This document shows positions 8,884-18,390 of a stretch of 64,000 nt of DNA, in pieces; within the stretch, counting starts at the first letter, position 1; each line of letters begins with the position of its first letter. Source of the stretch: DASQFQ01 sp963730115. GTDB lineage: Bacteria > Actinomycetota > Thermoleophilia > Solirubrobacterales > Solirubrobacteraceae. Position numbers and translations under genes: made by a program. The stretch covers positions 620,001-684,000 of the forward strand of contig CAVSQM010000012.1 in assembly GCA_963730115.1 (NCBI GenBank). The letters are read 5' to 3'. The notes beneath the pieces were generated by a model. That model saw only the letters and a program-made list of their open reading frames with translations, did no database searches and was not told where the DNA came from.

Positions 8884-10244
8884 GCAGCTGCACCCCGCGC
8901 TCGATCGCCGGCTCCGCGAGGTTGGCGTGCCCCAGCACCAGACCGGGCGGGCAGGTCCCGGCGTAGCTGTGGAGCGAAAGGCCCTCGAGCCCGAGCCCGC
9001 GGCGGGCGGCAGACGCCAGGAGCGCCGGCTCGTCCACGTCGTCCGGCAGATCGACGAGCACGTGCAGCCCGCCGCTTCCGTACGGCCGCCAGGCCGGGAG
9101 CTCCCGCGCGAGCGTCGCCAGCAGCGTCTCGCGACGCCGCGCATAGCGCAGCCGCATGCGCCGCAGATGGCGCTCGAGCTCGCCGCGCGCGATGAAGTCG
9201 GCGAGCGCGAGCTGTCCCGCGATCTCCGAGCCCGCGTCCTCGATCGCCTTCGCGGAGATCAGCGCCCACGACAACCACGACGGCGGGAGCAGCCAGCCGA
9301 GGCGCATCCCCGGCGTCAGCCGCTTGCTCGCCGAGCCGATGTAGAGGACGCGGTCCGGGGCGAGGCCCTGCAGCGCGCCGACGCGCTCGCCGCAGAGCTC
9401 GGCGTCGTAGTCGTCCTCGATGATCAGGCGGTCGCCGCGCTCGGCCCACTCGATCAGCTCCGCTCGCCGCTGCGCGCTCAGGGCGACGCCGGTCGGGAAC
9501 TGGTGCGCCGGGGTGACGACGACGGCGTCGGCGCCGCTCTCGCCGAGCGCGGCTACGTCGATCCCATCCGCGTCGACGGGGATCGGGACGACGGTCAGGC
9601 CCGCTTCCTCGACGATGAGCCGCTGCGCGTGCCAGCCGGGATCCTCGAGTGCGACGCGCTCGATGCCGCTGGCACGCAGCCAGCGGCACGTCAGTGACAG
9701 GCCCTGGCGAAAGCCGGTGCAGACGACGAGATGCTCGGGATCGGCGGCCGCGCCGCGAACCCGGCCGAGGTAGTCGGCCAGCGCCTCGCGGAGCTCCGGG
9801 ACGCCGCGCGGGTCGCCGTAGCCGACGGCGTCCAGCGCCGTCTCGCGCCAGGCGCTGCGCAGCGAGCGCAGCCAGCGCTCCCGCGGGAAGCCCGCGAGAT
9901 CGGGGAGCCCCGGGCTGAAGTCGTAGGCGAACCTCGTCAGCAGCGAGGGCGTGGGCGCGCCGGGAAGGTTGGGCGCGCACGCCGCGCGCGACGCGGACAG
10001 GAGCGCCCTGCCTGGTCTCGAGGTACCCCTCGGCGGCGAGCTGGTCGTACGCCGCCGTCACGACGCCGCGCGACACGCCGAGCTCGTCGGCCAGGCGGCG
10101 GCTCGAGGGCAGCGGCGTGCCGGCCTGCAGGCGGCCGGCGCGGACCGCGCCGCGCAGCGTGCGCTCGAGCTGCTGATGCAGCGGCAGCTCGTCGCGGCGG
10201 TCGAGCTCCACCAGCAGGTCAACTGGCCCTTTCTCGTGGCCCAC
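8858..10244 (-). pseudogene. MocR-type GntR/aminotransferase regulator, frameshifted
   Basis: An N-terminal GntR winged HTH (LHQQLERTLRGAVRAG, then ADELGVSRGVVTAAYDQL) is joined to a fold-type I aminotransferase domain, the MocR layout. The PLP lysine lies in GSASKRLTPGMRLGW. The reading frame breaks in the linker at about 9968-9974, where CGCGCCCAA appears to have one extra C. Removing one base joins the halves without stops, giving a normal MocR length of about 460 aa. The start is uncertain (GTG 10244 or 10253). It is divergent from the amine-oxidase-like gene 46 bases away, its likely target. Confidence 0.8.
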
Positions 10245-10253
10245 AACTGGCAC

Positions 10254-10280
10254 TGTACGCGAGGCCAGCCGCGCCGTACG
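10254..10280. promoter_or_regulatory. Paired TGTACG/CGTACG boxes, MocR operator candidate
   Basis: Two similar boxes, TGTACG (10254-10259) and CGTACG (10275-10280), lie 21 bp apart in the short divergent gap. Two spaced repeats in the gap to a divergent target gene is the usual MocR operator arrangement, as known for GabR and PdxR. The binding assignment is inferred. Confidence 0.4.
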
Positions 10281-10290
10281 GTGCACGCCC

Positions 10291-11452
10291 ATGCGGCACA
10301 TCACGGTCATCGGAGGCGGAGTCGCGGGGCTGGCCGCGGCCATCACCTGCGCCGAGCGCGGAGTGCGCGTCCGGCTGCTTCGAGGCGCATGAGCAGCTCG
10401 GCGGGCGCGCTCGCAGCACCGACAATCCCTACAAGGCGAACCTGGGCCCGCACGCGATCTACACGGGCGGCGTCCTGTGGGAGTGGCTCAGCGCGCGCGA
10501 CCTGATGCCGCCGTTCGCTCAGCCGGCGCTGACCGGCGTCCGCTTCCACTACGAGGGCACGATCCACCGCACCCCGCCGCTCAGCCTGATCCCCTCCGGG
10601 CTGCGCCTGCGCGGGCGGATGGCGCCCGTCGACCGGGACTTCCGCTCCTGGGCCACCGACCACGGCGACGCCCGCACCGCCGCCCTCCTGTCGGCGCTCG
10701 CCGGCGTCTACACCTTCCACCACGACCCCGGCGAGCTCTCGGCGGCCTTCGTGTGGGAGCGCAGCCAGCGGCTGCTGCTCAGCGCGCGACCCCCGGCGCG
10801 CTTCATCGTCGGCGGCTGGAGCACGCTCGTCGACGCACTCGAGCGCCACGCGCGCTCGCTCGGCGTCGAGGTCATCACCGGTGAGCGCGTCGACGCCCTC
10901 CCGGGCGCCCCGGTGATCGTCGCGCTCGAGCTGCGCGACGCGCGCCGGCTGCTCGACGACGAGACGCTCCAGTGGCCCAGCGGACGCACGGTCTGCCTGG
11001 ACCTCGCGCTGCGCGAGCGCCACGGCGACCCGTGGGTCGTGTCGGACCTCGAGAGCTCCGGCTGGATCGAGCGGTACTCCGCGCGGGACGCCTCGCTGGC
11101 GCCGGCCGGCGAGCAGCTCGTCCAGGCCCAGATGCCGATCCGGCCGGACGAGAGCGCCGACGATGCCGGACGGCGCCTGGAGCGGCTGTTCGACGCGTCG
11201 TTCGAGGGCTGGGGCGACCGCGTCACCTGGCGCCGCCGCCAGGTGATGGACGGCCGCAGCGGCGCGCTCGATCTCCCCGGCACCACCTGGCGCGACCGGC
11301 CGGCGATCGATCGCGGCGACGGCGTCTTCCTGTGCGGCGACCAGGTCGCCGCCCCCGGGTGCCTCGGCGAGGTCTCGTTCGCGAGCGCGATCGACGCCGG
11401 CGCGCTCGCACTCGAGCACTCGCAGCGCGGCGCCCTTCGCCGCGTCGCGTGA
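10291..11452 (+). pseudogene. FAD/NAD(P)-dependent oxidoreductase (amine-oxidase/phytoene-desaturase-like), frameshifted
   Basis: The N-terminus has a clear dinucleotide fold (ITVIGGGVAGLAAAI), but TGA follows at 10390 after LLRGA. One frame over, the flavoprotein sequence resumes as EAHEQLGGRARS, the conserved GG-doublet motif. It continues to the C-terminal FAD motif DGVFLCGDQVAAPG. Deleting one T of the TT at 10379-10380 restores about 386 residues. Substrates of this FAD family include amines and polyenes. The gene is divergent from the MocR gene and probably under its control. Confidence 0.82.
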
Positions 11453-11461
11453 CCGCGCGGC

Positions 11462-12655
11462 TCAGGGCTCGCCCAATGCGCCCGACCGGCTGAGATATCC
11501 GGTCATGCCCGGCGTCGCGATCGAGTAGAGCCGCGAGCCAGCGACATCGACGATCCCCCGGGTCATGAGCGTGCTCACGGGCTCTGACAGCTCGGGCCAG
11601 GACCGGCCGCTGGCGGCGACGAGGTCGTCGCGCCACACAGATCTGGTTCCGAGCTCGGCGATGCGCGTCAGCGCCTGGCGGGCGTCGGGGTCGAGCCCTC
11701 GGAGCACCCGCGGGTAGAACTCCTCGTCGAGCCGACGGCTCACGTGGCGTTCGGCACTGACCACATCGTCGTGGGTGATCGACTGCCCTGCCGCCTCCTC
11801 CCAGGCCTGCTCGCCGATGAGTTGGAGGAAGTACGGCGAGCCGTCCGCGAACTCGATCGCGGCCGCCTCGGCGGCGGGCTCGAAAGCCACTCCGAGCGCG
11901 CGCGCCGGCTCGACGATGGCCTGCGCCGCGCTCTCGCGGTCGAGCCGGTACAGGCGCAGGACGCGATAGAGGCGGCCGGCGTACGTCGACACGCCCATCG
12001 GCTCGGAGGGATCGTGGTAGCCCGGACCGGAGAAGACGCCGGCGCCGACGGCCGTCACCGGGAGCGCGTCCTGCGACATCCCGTGGATGACCGCATCCAG
12101 CACCGCCATCTCCTCGCTTCCGCGGAGCGTGTGCAGCTCGTCCAGGAAGAACACGACGCCGGAGCGGTCGGACGCCGCGATCTGGCCGAGCTCACGGAAC
12201 AGCGCGAGCAGGTCGCGACGGAAGACGCCGCTGTCCGCCGTGCCCGGGATCAGCTCCGCGTCGATGTTGAACTTGACCCCGAGGATCCCGACCGACGTGA
12301 ACGCCTTGAGCACGCCGAGCGCGCGCTTGATGCGATCGCCGTAGCGCTTGCTCGCGCTCATCTCGAACAGCACGTCGCGCGCGTTGAACGCCATCACCTG
12401 GCGCAGCGGAAGGTCGGGGTCGACCTCCTCGAAGGCCGTGAACCATCCGGCCGCCTTGGCGCGGCGCTCGCATTCGCGCAGGAGCACCGTCTTCCCCATG
12501 CCGCGCGAGCCGGCGAACAGCACGGACTCCGCCGAGCGCCCGAGCGCGAGCCGGTCGATCAGGATCGAGAACCGTTCGAGCTCGCGCTCCCGGCCGGCGA
12601 GCAACCCCGGAGACGTCCCGGCGCCGGGCGAGTACGGGCTGTCGCGGGGATCCAC
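11462..12655 (-). CDS. AAA-family ATPase with winged-helix tail (Orc1/STAND-like)
   Basis: 397 aa starting with GTG. Walker A GSRGMGKT is near residues 49-56 and Walker B VVFFLDELHT near 167-176. A lid region follows with ADGSPYFLQLIGEQAW, a motif seen in AAA_16 and Orc1/Cdc6-like ATPases. The last ~80 residues resemble a winged helix (LVAASGRSWPELSEPVSTLM). There is no effector domain and no partner gene; both neighbours look unrelated. The role is unknown, and DNA or protein remodelling would be a guess. Confidence 0.8.
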   Translation of the reverse strand: MDPRDSPYSPGAGTSPGLLAGRERELERFSILIDRLALGRSAESVLFAGSRGMGKTVLLRECERRAKAAGWFTAFEEVDPDLPLRQVMAFNARDVLFEMSASKRYGDRIKRALGVLKAFTSVGILGVKFNIDAELIPGTADSGVFRRDLLALFRELGQIAASDRSGVVFFLDELHTLRGSEEMAVLDAVIHGMSQDALPVTAVGAGVFSGPGYHDPSEPMGVSTYAGRLYRVLRLYRLDRESAAQAIVEPARALGVAFEPAAEAAAIEFADGSPYFLQLIGEQAWEEAAGQSITHDDVVSAERHVSRRLDEEFYPRVLRGLDPDARQALTRIAELGTRSVWRDDLVAASGRSWPELSEPVSTLMTRGIVDVAGSRLYSIATPGMTGYLSRSGALGEP

Positions 12656-12688
12656 GCGCGCAGCCTACGCCCGGCACACGGCCCCGGG

Positions 12689-13642
12689 TCAATCGGTCAG
12701 GAGCGCCTCGATCACCGTTCGGGTCAGCGGTCGGTCGACGAACTCGCGGACCCAGCCCTCGTTGTCGGCCCGTTCGGCGTCGGTCGTGGCCGTCAGCCAG
12801 CGCCGGCAGCCCTCGACCAGGATGTGGGCGAGCTGCGCGATCGGCATCGCGAAGTCCGCCGGGCCCTCGACGCGCCCCGGTCCGCCCGCCTCCGCATACG
12901 CGGCGCGGACGACGCCCGCCCGCCCCGGATCCGCGCAGTACTCGACGAGGATCAGGGCGAGCTCCTGCGACGGGTCGGCCAGACCGGCGTTGTCGAAGTC
13001 GAAGACGCAGAGACCGCCGTCGCGCGTGCGCCGGACGTTGTCGGCCCAGAGGTCGCGGTGGCAGGTTCGGAGGTCGCGCGGCGGGCCGCCGAGGTAGGCC
13101 TCCATGGCGACCAGCTCCGGGAGGAGCGCGTCGAGCTCGTCGGCGAAGGGAGCCTGACGCGCGCGGAGCGCGCTGCTGAGCTCGGACCATCGCGCCGCCC
13201 CGATCGGCTCGGTGTACCAGGGGTCGACGCCGATCGAGCCCGCGAAGTCGACGCGGTGGAGACCGGCGACCAAGCGCCCGATCTCCGCCGCGTCGAGGTT
13301 CGGATCGGGCTCGTGAAGCTCCACCCAGGCGTGGAGCCTGACCCGCACCGCGCCGCAGTCGGCGATGATCTCGCCCGCCCGCGTCCGTCGCACCGCGGGC
13401 GTCGGAACGCCGGCGGCGAGCACCGCCTCCTGGAACGCCGCGCCCTCGAGCAGCTCGGCGACCTCGTCGTCGGGGGCGTCGCCGACCTGCTTGACCGCCC
13501 AGCTCCCGCGCTCGGTTTCCAGCCGCCAGATCGAGCCGAGCCGCCCGCTCGCGACGGGCCCGTCCGAGAGCCGGCCCCACGACCCGAGGTCGAACGCCGC
13601 GAGGATCGCCGGGACATGGGCGTGATCGAGCGGGACCGTCAC
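12689..13642 (-). CDS. Aminoglycoside/choline phosphotransferase-family kinase
   Basis: 317 aa with a protein-kinase-like fold. The lysine is in GSWAVKQV, the catalytic loop is CHRDLWADNV (HxDxxxxN) and the metal-binding motif is VFDFDNAG. This APH family covers antibiotic kinases, choline and fructosamine kinases and many metabolic kinases; without an antibiotic cluster nearby a metabolic role is more likely. The GTG start at 13642 lacks a strong ribosome site. It is divergent from the cupin gene. Confidence 0.85.
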   Translation of the reverse strand: MTVPLDHAHVPAILAAFDLGSWGRLSDGPVASGRLGSIWRLETERGSWAVKQVGDAPDDEVAELLEGAAFQEAVLAAGVPTPAVRRTRAGEIIADCGAVRVRLHAWVELHEPDPNLDAAEIGRLVAGLHRVDFAGSIGVDPWYTEPIGAARWSELSSALRARQAPFADELDALLPELVAMEAYLGGPPRDLRTCHRDLWADNVRRTRDGGLCVFDFDNAGLADPSQELALILVEYCADPGRAGVVRAAYAEAGGPGRVEGPADFAMPIAQLAHILVEGCRRWLTATTDAERADNEGWVREFVDRPLTRTVIEALLTD

Positions 13643-13684
13643 CGGCTATTGCCCCGTCGGCGCGGCACGTGAGAGCATCGGCAC

Positions 13685-14311
13685 ATGGGTGCTCGTGAGC
13701 TCGGCTCCTCGGAGGTGCGCGAGCTGTTCGCGGCCGGGACGGTGCTGCACAACCCGGTCACGGGCGAGTACGCCCGCGTGGTCGAACACACGGCCGAGCG
13801 GGCGGTGCACGAGCTGCTCGCCGTGCCGGGAGCCGCGGTGGCGGGCCCGCATGCCCATCCCGCTCAGGAGGAGCGCTTCGAGGTCGTGGAGGGCGTCATG
13901 GGGTATCGGCTCGGTGACGACCGCGGCGAGCTCCGGACCGGTGAAGCGGTCACCGTCCCTCCGGGGGTGGTCCATGACTGGTGGAACGCCGGCGGGGGCG
14001 ACCTGCGGGCGCGCGTCTCGGTGACGCCGCCGGGGCTGTTCACCGGCATGATCGGCGCGGTCTGGGGTCTGGCGGTGGTCGGGCGCACCACCGCCAAGGG
14101 GATGCCGAAGCTCGTCGACGCCGCGCTGCTGGCGGAGACCTTTGCCCGTGAGATCGTCCTCGAGCGGCCGCCGCAGGCCGTTCAGCGGGCGCTCGCCGCC
14201 ACCGTCGCGCCGATCGCTCGCCGGCGCGGCCGGTCGGTGACGGGCGACATCATGCGGGCGGCGATCGTCCCGGCTGCGCGCTGGCCCCACGGGGACACGC
14301 CTCACGCGTAA
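13685..14311 (+). CDS. Cupin-domain protein
   Basis: 208 aa. The cupin barrel covers about residues 20-115, with motif 1 GPHAHPAQEERFEVVEG (His, His and Glu ligands) and motif 2 VPPGVVHDWWN (fourth ligand). The ~95-residue alpha-helical C-terminal extension is not recognised. It is a likely metal-dependent small-molecule binding or oxygenase protein; no specific activity can be given. The convergent VOC gene overlaps its end by 10 bases. Confidence 0.78.
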   Translation: MGARELGSSEVRELFAAGTVLHNPVTGEYARVVEHTAERAVHELLAVPGAAVAGPHAHPAQEERFEVVEGVMGYRLGDDRGELRTGEAVTVPPGVVHDWWNAGGGDLRARVSVTPPGLFTGMIGAVWGLAVVGRTTAKGMPKLVDAALLAETFAREIVLERPPQAVQRALAATVAPIARRRGRSVTGDIMRAAIVPAARWPHGDTPHA

Positions 14312-14685
14312 GCGATGAACTCGAGCAGGCTTCCGTCCGGGTCGCGGAAGTAGACGCTGAGCCCCGCCCCGCGCGCGCCGGAACGCTCGACCGGGCCGAG
14401 CTCGACAGCCACCCCGCAGGCGCCGAGATGGGCGACGGCGTCCTCGATCGGGCCATCCCACGCGAAGCAGAGGTCGCTGTTCCCCGGCTGGACGGGCAGC
14501 CGCGCCACCTGCGCCGGCGACACGCCCGGCCCGTGCAGGTTGAGCTGCTGGGCGCCGAACCGGTAGGCCAGGCGGCCGCCCGTCTCGACCAGCTCGGCGC
14601 CGACGACGTCGCGGTAGAAGACGTTGGACACGTCCCAGTCCGAGACGTGGATCACGCAGTGGTCGAGCCGCACCGGCGGGACCAC
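14302..14685 (-). CDS. VOC-superfamily (glyoxalase/dioxygenase-like) protein
   Basis: 127 aa. Two beta-alpha-beta-beta-beta modules begin RLDHCVIHVSDWDVSNVFYR and end FRDPDGSLLEFIAYA, the Glu ligand motif of the vicinal oxygen chelate fold. His, His and Glu metal ligands appear present. GTG 14685 (or 14673) is used; the former lies four bases after the upstream ABM stop, so the two genes are one operon. Substrate unknown. Fosfomycin-type thiol transferases are one possible relative. Confidence 0.8.
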   Translation of the reverse strand: MVPPVRLDHCVIHVSDWDVSNVFYRDVVGAELVETGGRLAYRFGAQQLNLHGPGVSPAQVARLPVQPGNSDLCFAWDGPIEDAVAHLGACGVAVELGPVERSGARGAGLSVYFRDPDGSLLEFIAYA

Positions 14686-14689
14686 TTGG

Positions 14690-15028
14690 TCAGCCCCCGG
14701 CGTGCTTGGCGAGCGAGCCCTTCTTCGCCTCGCCGCCCTCGAGCGGCTCGTAGACCACGATGTCGGCGCTGTCGCCGAACAGCTCCTCGACCCGCTCGAG
14801 CACCTTCGACACGTGCTCGCTCTCGAGATGGGCGTCGAGCAGCTCGCGCGACTCCCAGCGCTCGACGAACGCCAGCCGGCTCGGGTCGTCGGTGCCCTGG
14901 TGCAGCGCGTAGAGGATGCAGCCCTCCTCGCGGTGGGTGGGGTCGACGAGCGCCTTGAGCGCCTCGACCGCTTCGGCCTCCTTGCCGGGCTGAGCCGTGA
15001 ACGACCCCACGACGACGACTTCGGACAT
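14690..15028 (-). CDS. Antibiotic biosynthesis monooxygenase (ABM/quinol monooxygenase-like)
   Basis: 112 aa with the dimeric ferredoxin-like ABM fold: VVGSFTAQPGKEAEAVEAL, then CILYALHQGTDDPSRLAFVERW. Members oxidise quinols without a cofactor or use aldehyde-type substrates. I chose ATG 15028 because the upstream in-frame extension runs through the divergent VOC gene's start region. It is followed directly by a VOC gene, a common pairing for small aromatic-compound or detoxification operons. Confidence 0.83.
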   Translation of the reverse strand: MSEVVVVGSFTAQPGKEAEAVEALKALVDPTHREEGCILYALHQGTDDPSRLAFVERWESRELLDAHLESEHVSKVLERVEELFGDSADIVVYEPLEGGEAKKGSLAKHAGG

Positions 15029-15062
15029 ACGATGCACACCTCTCGAAATGGAAGGGACGCGG

Positions 15063-15539
15063 ATGAGCCTGCAGATCAATCACGTCAGCATCAACGCCCT
15101 CGACCTGCAGGAGTCCGTGGACTTCTACACGGATCTGCTCGGCGCCGAACCGATCCCCACGCCCAACTTCGGCATCCCGGTGCAGTGGCTGGCGCTCGGC
15201 CGCACCCAGCTGCATCTCTTCGAGCGCGACATCACGCCGACGAGCCACCACCACCTCGGCATCACCGTCGACGACGTGGAGCCCGTCTATCGCGCGGCCG
15301 AGCGGCGCGGGGCGTTCGACGACGAGGCGTTCCGGAACCGCCTCGTCGAGCTGCCGGGCGACGTCGTCCAGCTGTACGTGCGCGACCCGGCGGGCAACCT
15401 GGTCGAGATCGACCAGCACGGCGCCGACCGGCTGCCGGAGGATCTGCGCTCGCGGCTCAAGGGCCTGTGGGAGTTCAACGAGCAGACCGACGAGCAGATG
15501 GGCGCGCGGCTGTTCGTCGGCGAGCAGTGGTCGGACTAG
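15063..15539 (+). CDS. VOC-family (glyoxalase-like) protein
   Basis: 158 aa, starting MSLQINHVSINALDLQESVD, with HHHLGITVDDV and the terminal metal motif VRDPAGNLVEIDQHG. GAAGGG a few bases before ATG 15063 serves as ribosome site; an in-frame ATG five codons earlier is less well placed. The last 40 residues are a helical tail beyond the VOC core. It is divergent from the ABM/VOC operon 34 bases away, so they share a promoter region. Confidence 0.82.
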   Translation: MSLQINHVSINALDLQESVDFYTDLLGAEPIPTPNFGIPVQWLALGRTQLHLFERDITPTSHHHLGITVDDVEPVYRAAERRGAFDDEAFRNRLVELPGDVVQLYVRDPAGNLVEIDQHGADRLPEDLRSRLKGLWEFNEQTDEQMGARLFVGEQWSD

Positions 15540-15585
15540 CGGCAGCCGCTGATCCGGTCGGCCCGCGAGCGCGTTAGAACCAACG

Positions 15586-15816
15586 ATGCCGTCCTCGCCC
15601 CTGGCCAGCCGATCGGTCAAGCAGCACTACGCCCGCGGCGCGCTCGGGCTGCTCGCGCTGGTGGCGGCCGTCGCCGGCGCCGCCGCGACACCGGCGGCCC
15701 TCGCACTCCTGATCGTCACGGCGGTCGCATGGCGCGGATGCCCGACCTGCTGGGCGGTCGGGTTGATGCAGACGCGCGAGGCGTGCTCGGACGGGTCGTG
15801 CGGACGGCCGCGGTAG
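15586..15816 (+). CDS. Small membrane protein with Cys-rich tail (DUF2892-like)
   Basis: 76 aa. The basic N-terminus is followed by one or two hydrophobic helices (about 19-48), then GCPTCWAVGL and two further cysteines near the end. This resembles DUF2892/YgaP-type transmembrane segments that end in a Cys-containing loop. Its function is unknown. Its stop is four bases before the end of the convergent histidine kinase gene. Confidence 0.65.
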   Translation: MPSSPLASRSVKQHYARGALGLLALVAAVAGAAATPAALALLIVTAVAWRGCPTCWAVGLMQTREACSDGSCGRPR

Positions 15817-15820
15817 GCGA

Positions 15821-17623
15821 TCACGGCTCGCAGGGCAGCTCCGCGGTGACGACGGTGCCCGCACCCGTCGGGCTCTCGACGCGCAGCCGGCCCTCCAGCG
15901 CCGCGACGCGATCGGCGAGGCCCCGTAGCCCTGAGCCGCCCGTCTCGTCGGCGCCGCCGACGCCGTCGTCGGCGATCTCGATCAGCGCGACGGGCCCATC
16001 ACGCCAGGCGCGGACCGTGGCCGTCGTCGCGTCTGCGTACTTCGCCACGTTCGTCAGGGCTTCGCAGGCCACGAAGTAGCCCGCGAGCTCCACCGGCTCG
16101 GGCAGCCGACCGGCCTCGTACTCGACGGTGGTCGGGATCTTCGATCGCGTGGCCAGCGCGTTCAGCGCAGCGCCGAGCCCGTGCTCGAGGACCGCCGGAT
16201 GCAGCCCGCGCGCGAGCTCGCGGAGCTCGTGCAATGACTGCGAGAGCTCGTCGCTGGCCAGCGTCGCGATCTTCTCGGCGCCCTCCGGGTCGCCGCGGAT
16301 CTGGCCCTGCAACAGCCGCAGCTGCAGCGCGACGCTCACCAGCCGCTGCTGGGCACCGTCGTGCAGGTTGCGCTCGAGCCTCCGGCGCTCCGCGTCGCCG
16401 GCTTCGACGATGCGTGCGCGCGACCCCTTCAGCTCCTCCAGGCGTGCCCGCAGCTCGACGTTCAGGCGCACGTTCTCCAGCGCGATCGCCGCGGCGGCCG
16501 CGACGGCATCGAGCAGCGCCGGATCCTCGCGCAGCGCGGCGTGATGCAGCAACGCCGCGACGGGCCGGCCGTTGCGTCTGATCGGCGTCGTCGCCCTGTC
16601 TCCGTTCAGATCGACAAGGTCGAGCGGACGCCCGTCGACGTCCGCGTAGGTGTCGAACTCCGGCAGCCAGTACGCGAGCTCCAGCGACGGGTCGCCGAGC
16701 GCCCGGGCGAGCGCCTCGCGGATCTCTTCCTGGCCCGGGGCCTGGCCGAGCCGGGCGACCAGGTCGCTGACGGCATCGCCGCGCGTCAGACGGCTGCGAG
16801 CCAACGACGCCAGGAACGCGTAGGGCAGCGGAAGGATCGCGGCCTGGGTCGCGTAGTAGCCGAGCTCTGCGATCGTCGTGTGCCCGGACAGCTCGGCGAT
16901 GAGGCCGATCTCGAGCAGCGCGAGCACGGTGGCGCCCGTCAACAGGACGGGCCCGAGCGCGCGGCGCTCCGCGCGGTCGGCCTCGCGCCAGTGCCGCCAC
17001 AGGTACAGGGCCGTGAGCGCGAAGATGACGAACGCGGCGCAGTTGATCACCGTGTCCATCGCGCGCGCGAGGTCCGGATCGTTGGTGACCCGCAGCAGGT
17101 TGTCCGGACACGTCTCGCAGCCGAAGTCCTCCGGCTCGACGACGAGCGCGTAGCTCCGGGACAGCGGTGACGAGAAGATGTAGGCAGCCCAGACGAGCGC
17201 GCGCTCTCCCCTGCTCCGCAGGCGGCCGGTCGGCATCGCCAGCAGCATGTGCACGACCACCGCGAGGAAGAGGTTGCCCCACAGCGTGGCGGCGGTGAAG
17301 ACCGCGGCCGAGTTCGACGCCGCCATCTCCGAGACGAAGAACAGGAACCCCGTGGCCGTCATCAGCGGGCCGAAGTTGTTCTGCGGGCGCCGCCACCAGG
17401 CGTACAGCCCTGCACCGATGAACCCCCACCCGATGACGAGCGCGAGGACCGCCTCGAGGCCGCGCACCTGCGCGTGCTCGCTGGTCGCGAGCGTCAGCGA
17501 GACGATCACGCCGAACACCACGCCCGCCGCCGCCAGGGCCAGCAGCGCCCGCCGCAGGCCCGTCACCGGTACGGCGCTGGGCGGCGTCGTCTGCCGCACC
17601 TCCGCGAGCCCGGCGTCGGCCAC
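15821..17623 (-). CDS. NarL-type sensor histidine kinase, orphan
   Basis: 600 aa. About eight N-terminal membrane segments (25-290), a short GAF-like region, then HisKA_3 dimerisation with the phospho-His in RRRLERNLHDGAQQRL. The HATPase_c domain has an N-box (ALTNVAKYA) and G-box (DDGVGGADETGGSGLRGL). The pair FGCETCPDNLL in the sensor region contains two cysteines that might sense redox or metal (speculation). GTG 17623 is preceded by GGAGG. No response regulator adjoins it; its partner must be elsewhere. Confidence 0.88.
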   Translation of the reverse strand: MADAGLAEVRQTTPPSAVPVTGLRRALLALAAAGVVFGVIVSLTLATSEHAQVRGLEAVLALVIGWGFIGAGLYAWWRRPQNNFGPLMTATGFLFFVSEMAASNSAAVFTAATLWGNLFLAVVVHMLLAMPTGRLRSRGERALVWAAYIFSSPLSRSYALVVEPEDFGCETCPDNLLRVTNDPDLARAMDTVINCAAFVIFALTALYLWRHWREADRAERRALGPVLLTGATVLALLEIGLIAELSGHTTIAELGYYATQAAILPLPYAFLASLARSRLTRGDAVSDLVARLGQAPGQEEIREALARALGDPSLELAYWLPEFDTYADVDGRPLDLVDLNGDRATTPIRRNGRPVAALLHHAALREDPALLDAVAAAAAIALENVRLNVELRARLEELKGSRARIVEAGDAERRRLERNLHDGAQQRLVSVALQLRLLQGQIRGDPEGAEKIATLASDELSQSLHELRELARGLHPAVLEHGLGAALNALATRSKIPTTVEYEAGRLPEPVELAGYFVACEALTNVAKYADATTATVRAWRDGPVALIEIADDGVGGADETGGSGLRGLADRVAALEGRLRVESPTGAGTVVTAELPCEP

Positions 17624-17665
17624 GACCTCCGCTCCTCTCCTCCTCGGTTGGCCTGCGGTCCGAGC

Positions 17666-18337
17666 TTATCCCCGGCCTGACTCGAGTGTCGAATGGCCGG
17701 TGCCGTACTCCCCCAACCCGCCGGCGAGCTGGTCGTAGGCCCGGTCGGCGGCGACCCGGAGCCGGGCGGCGAGCTGCTCGGGGTCCTCCTCGGCCAGCAG
17801 GCCGTTCAGCGCGGCGAGGAAGATCGAGCGGTGCGTGAACCACAGCGTGCGGGCGACGATGGCGGGCACGAGGTCGTCATCGTCCGCGCCGGACGTCTCG
17901 GCGATCACGGCGGTGATGGCCGCGGCCCCCGACTCCCACCCGACGGTCAGGCGCTCCTGCAGCGCGCGGCTGCCGCGGATGATCTTGGCCACCGCGAGCA
18001 TGTCCTCGTCCCCACCGGCGACGAACACGTCGAGCACGGTCTGGGTCATCGCCCGGAAGACATCGAGGACGGAATCCGTCCCCGCCCGGCCGGCGATGGC
18101 GGCGACGAACTGCGTGATGCCCTCCTCGCGCCCGGCGAACGCCAGGTCCACCTTCGTGGGGAAGTGGTTGAACACCGTCTTCTCCGAGACGTCGGCGGCG
18201 GCCGCGATCTCGGCGACGGTGACGGTGTCGAATCCGTGCTCGGCGAACAGCCGGCGGGCGGTCGCGGCGATGGCCTCCCGAGCGACGCGCTTCTTGCGGG
18301 CACGGAGGCCTTCGGTCTGTGCGCCTGACATGATCAT
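17666..18337 (-). CDS. TetR-family regulator
   Basis: 223 aa. The N-terminal HTH contains EIAAAADVSEKTVFNHFPTK at about residues 42-61; the C-terminal helical domain is variable. ATG 18337 or 18331 could start it. It is divergent from the DrrA-like ABC ATPase gene, with an inverted repeat in the 53-bp gap, so it is the likely repressor of that exporter and of itself. Confidence 0.88.
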   Translation of the reverse strand: MIMSGAQTEGLRARKKRVAREAIAATARRLFAEHGFDTVTVAEIAAAADVSEKTVFNHFPTKVDLAFAGREEGITQFVAAIAGRAGTDSVLDVFRAMTQTVLDVFVAGGDEDMLAVAKIIRGSRALQERLTVGWESGAAAITAVIAETSGADDDDLVPAIVARTLWFTHRSIFLAALNGLLAEEDPEQLAARLRVAADRAYDQLAGGLGEYGTGHSTLESGRG

Positions 18338-18346
18338 ATCACTTTA

Positions 18347-18382
18347 GCGACAGTAGAAATTCAGTGACTGTAGCGTTATTAT
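18347..18382 (+). promoter_or_regulatory. TetR operator and promoter of the DrrAB exporter
   Basis: GCGACAGT (18347-18354) and ACTGTAGC (18367-18374) form an inverted repeat matching at 7 of 8 positions with a 12-base spacer. TATTAT (18377-18382) is a good -10 hexamer placed eight bases before the GTG at 18391, which suggests a leaderless transcript. A clear -35 is not visible. A repressor on the repeat would cover the promoter. Confidence 0.5.
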
Positions 18383-18390
18383 GCCGCGCC

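Noticed and set aside
10378..10392. Programmed frameshift at CTT-CGA in the amine-oxidase-like gene
   Set aside because: No slippery heptamer, stop-codon stimulator or structure as in prfB is visible, and five other genes show similar single-base excess, so sequence error is simpler.
12689..13642. Aminoglycoside resistance gene
   Set aside because: Only the general APH kinase motifs are present; there is no resistance cluster or close resemblance to known resistance enzymes.
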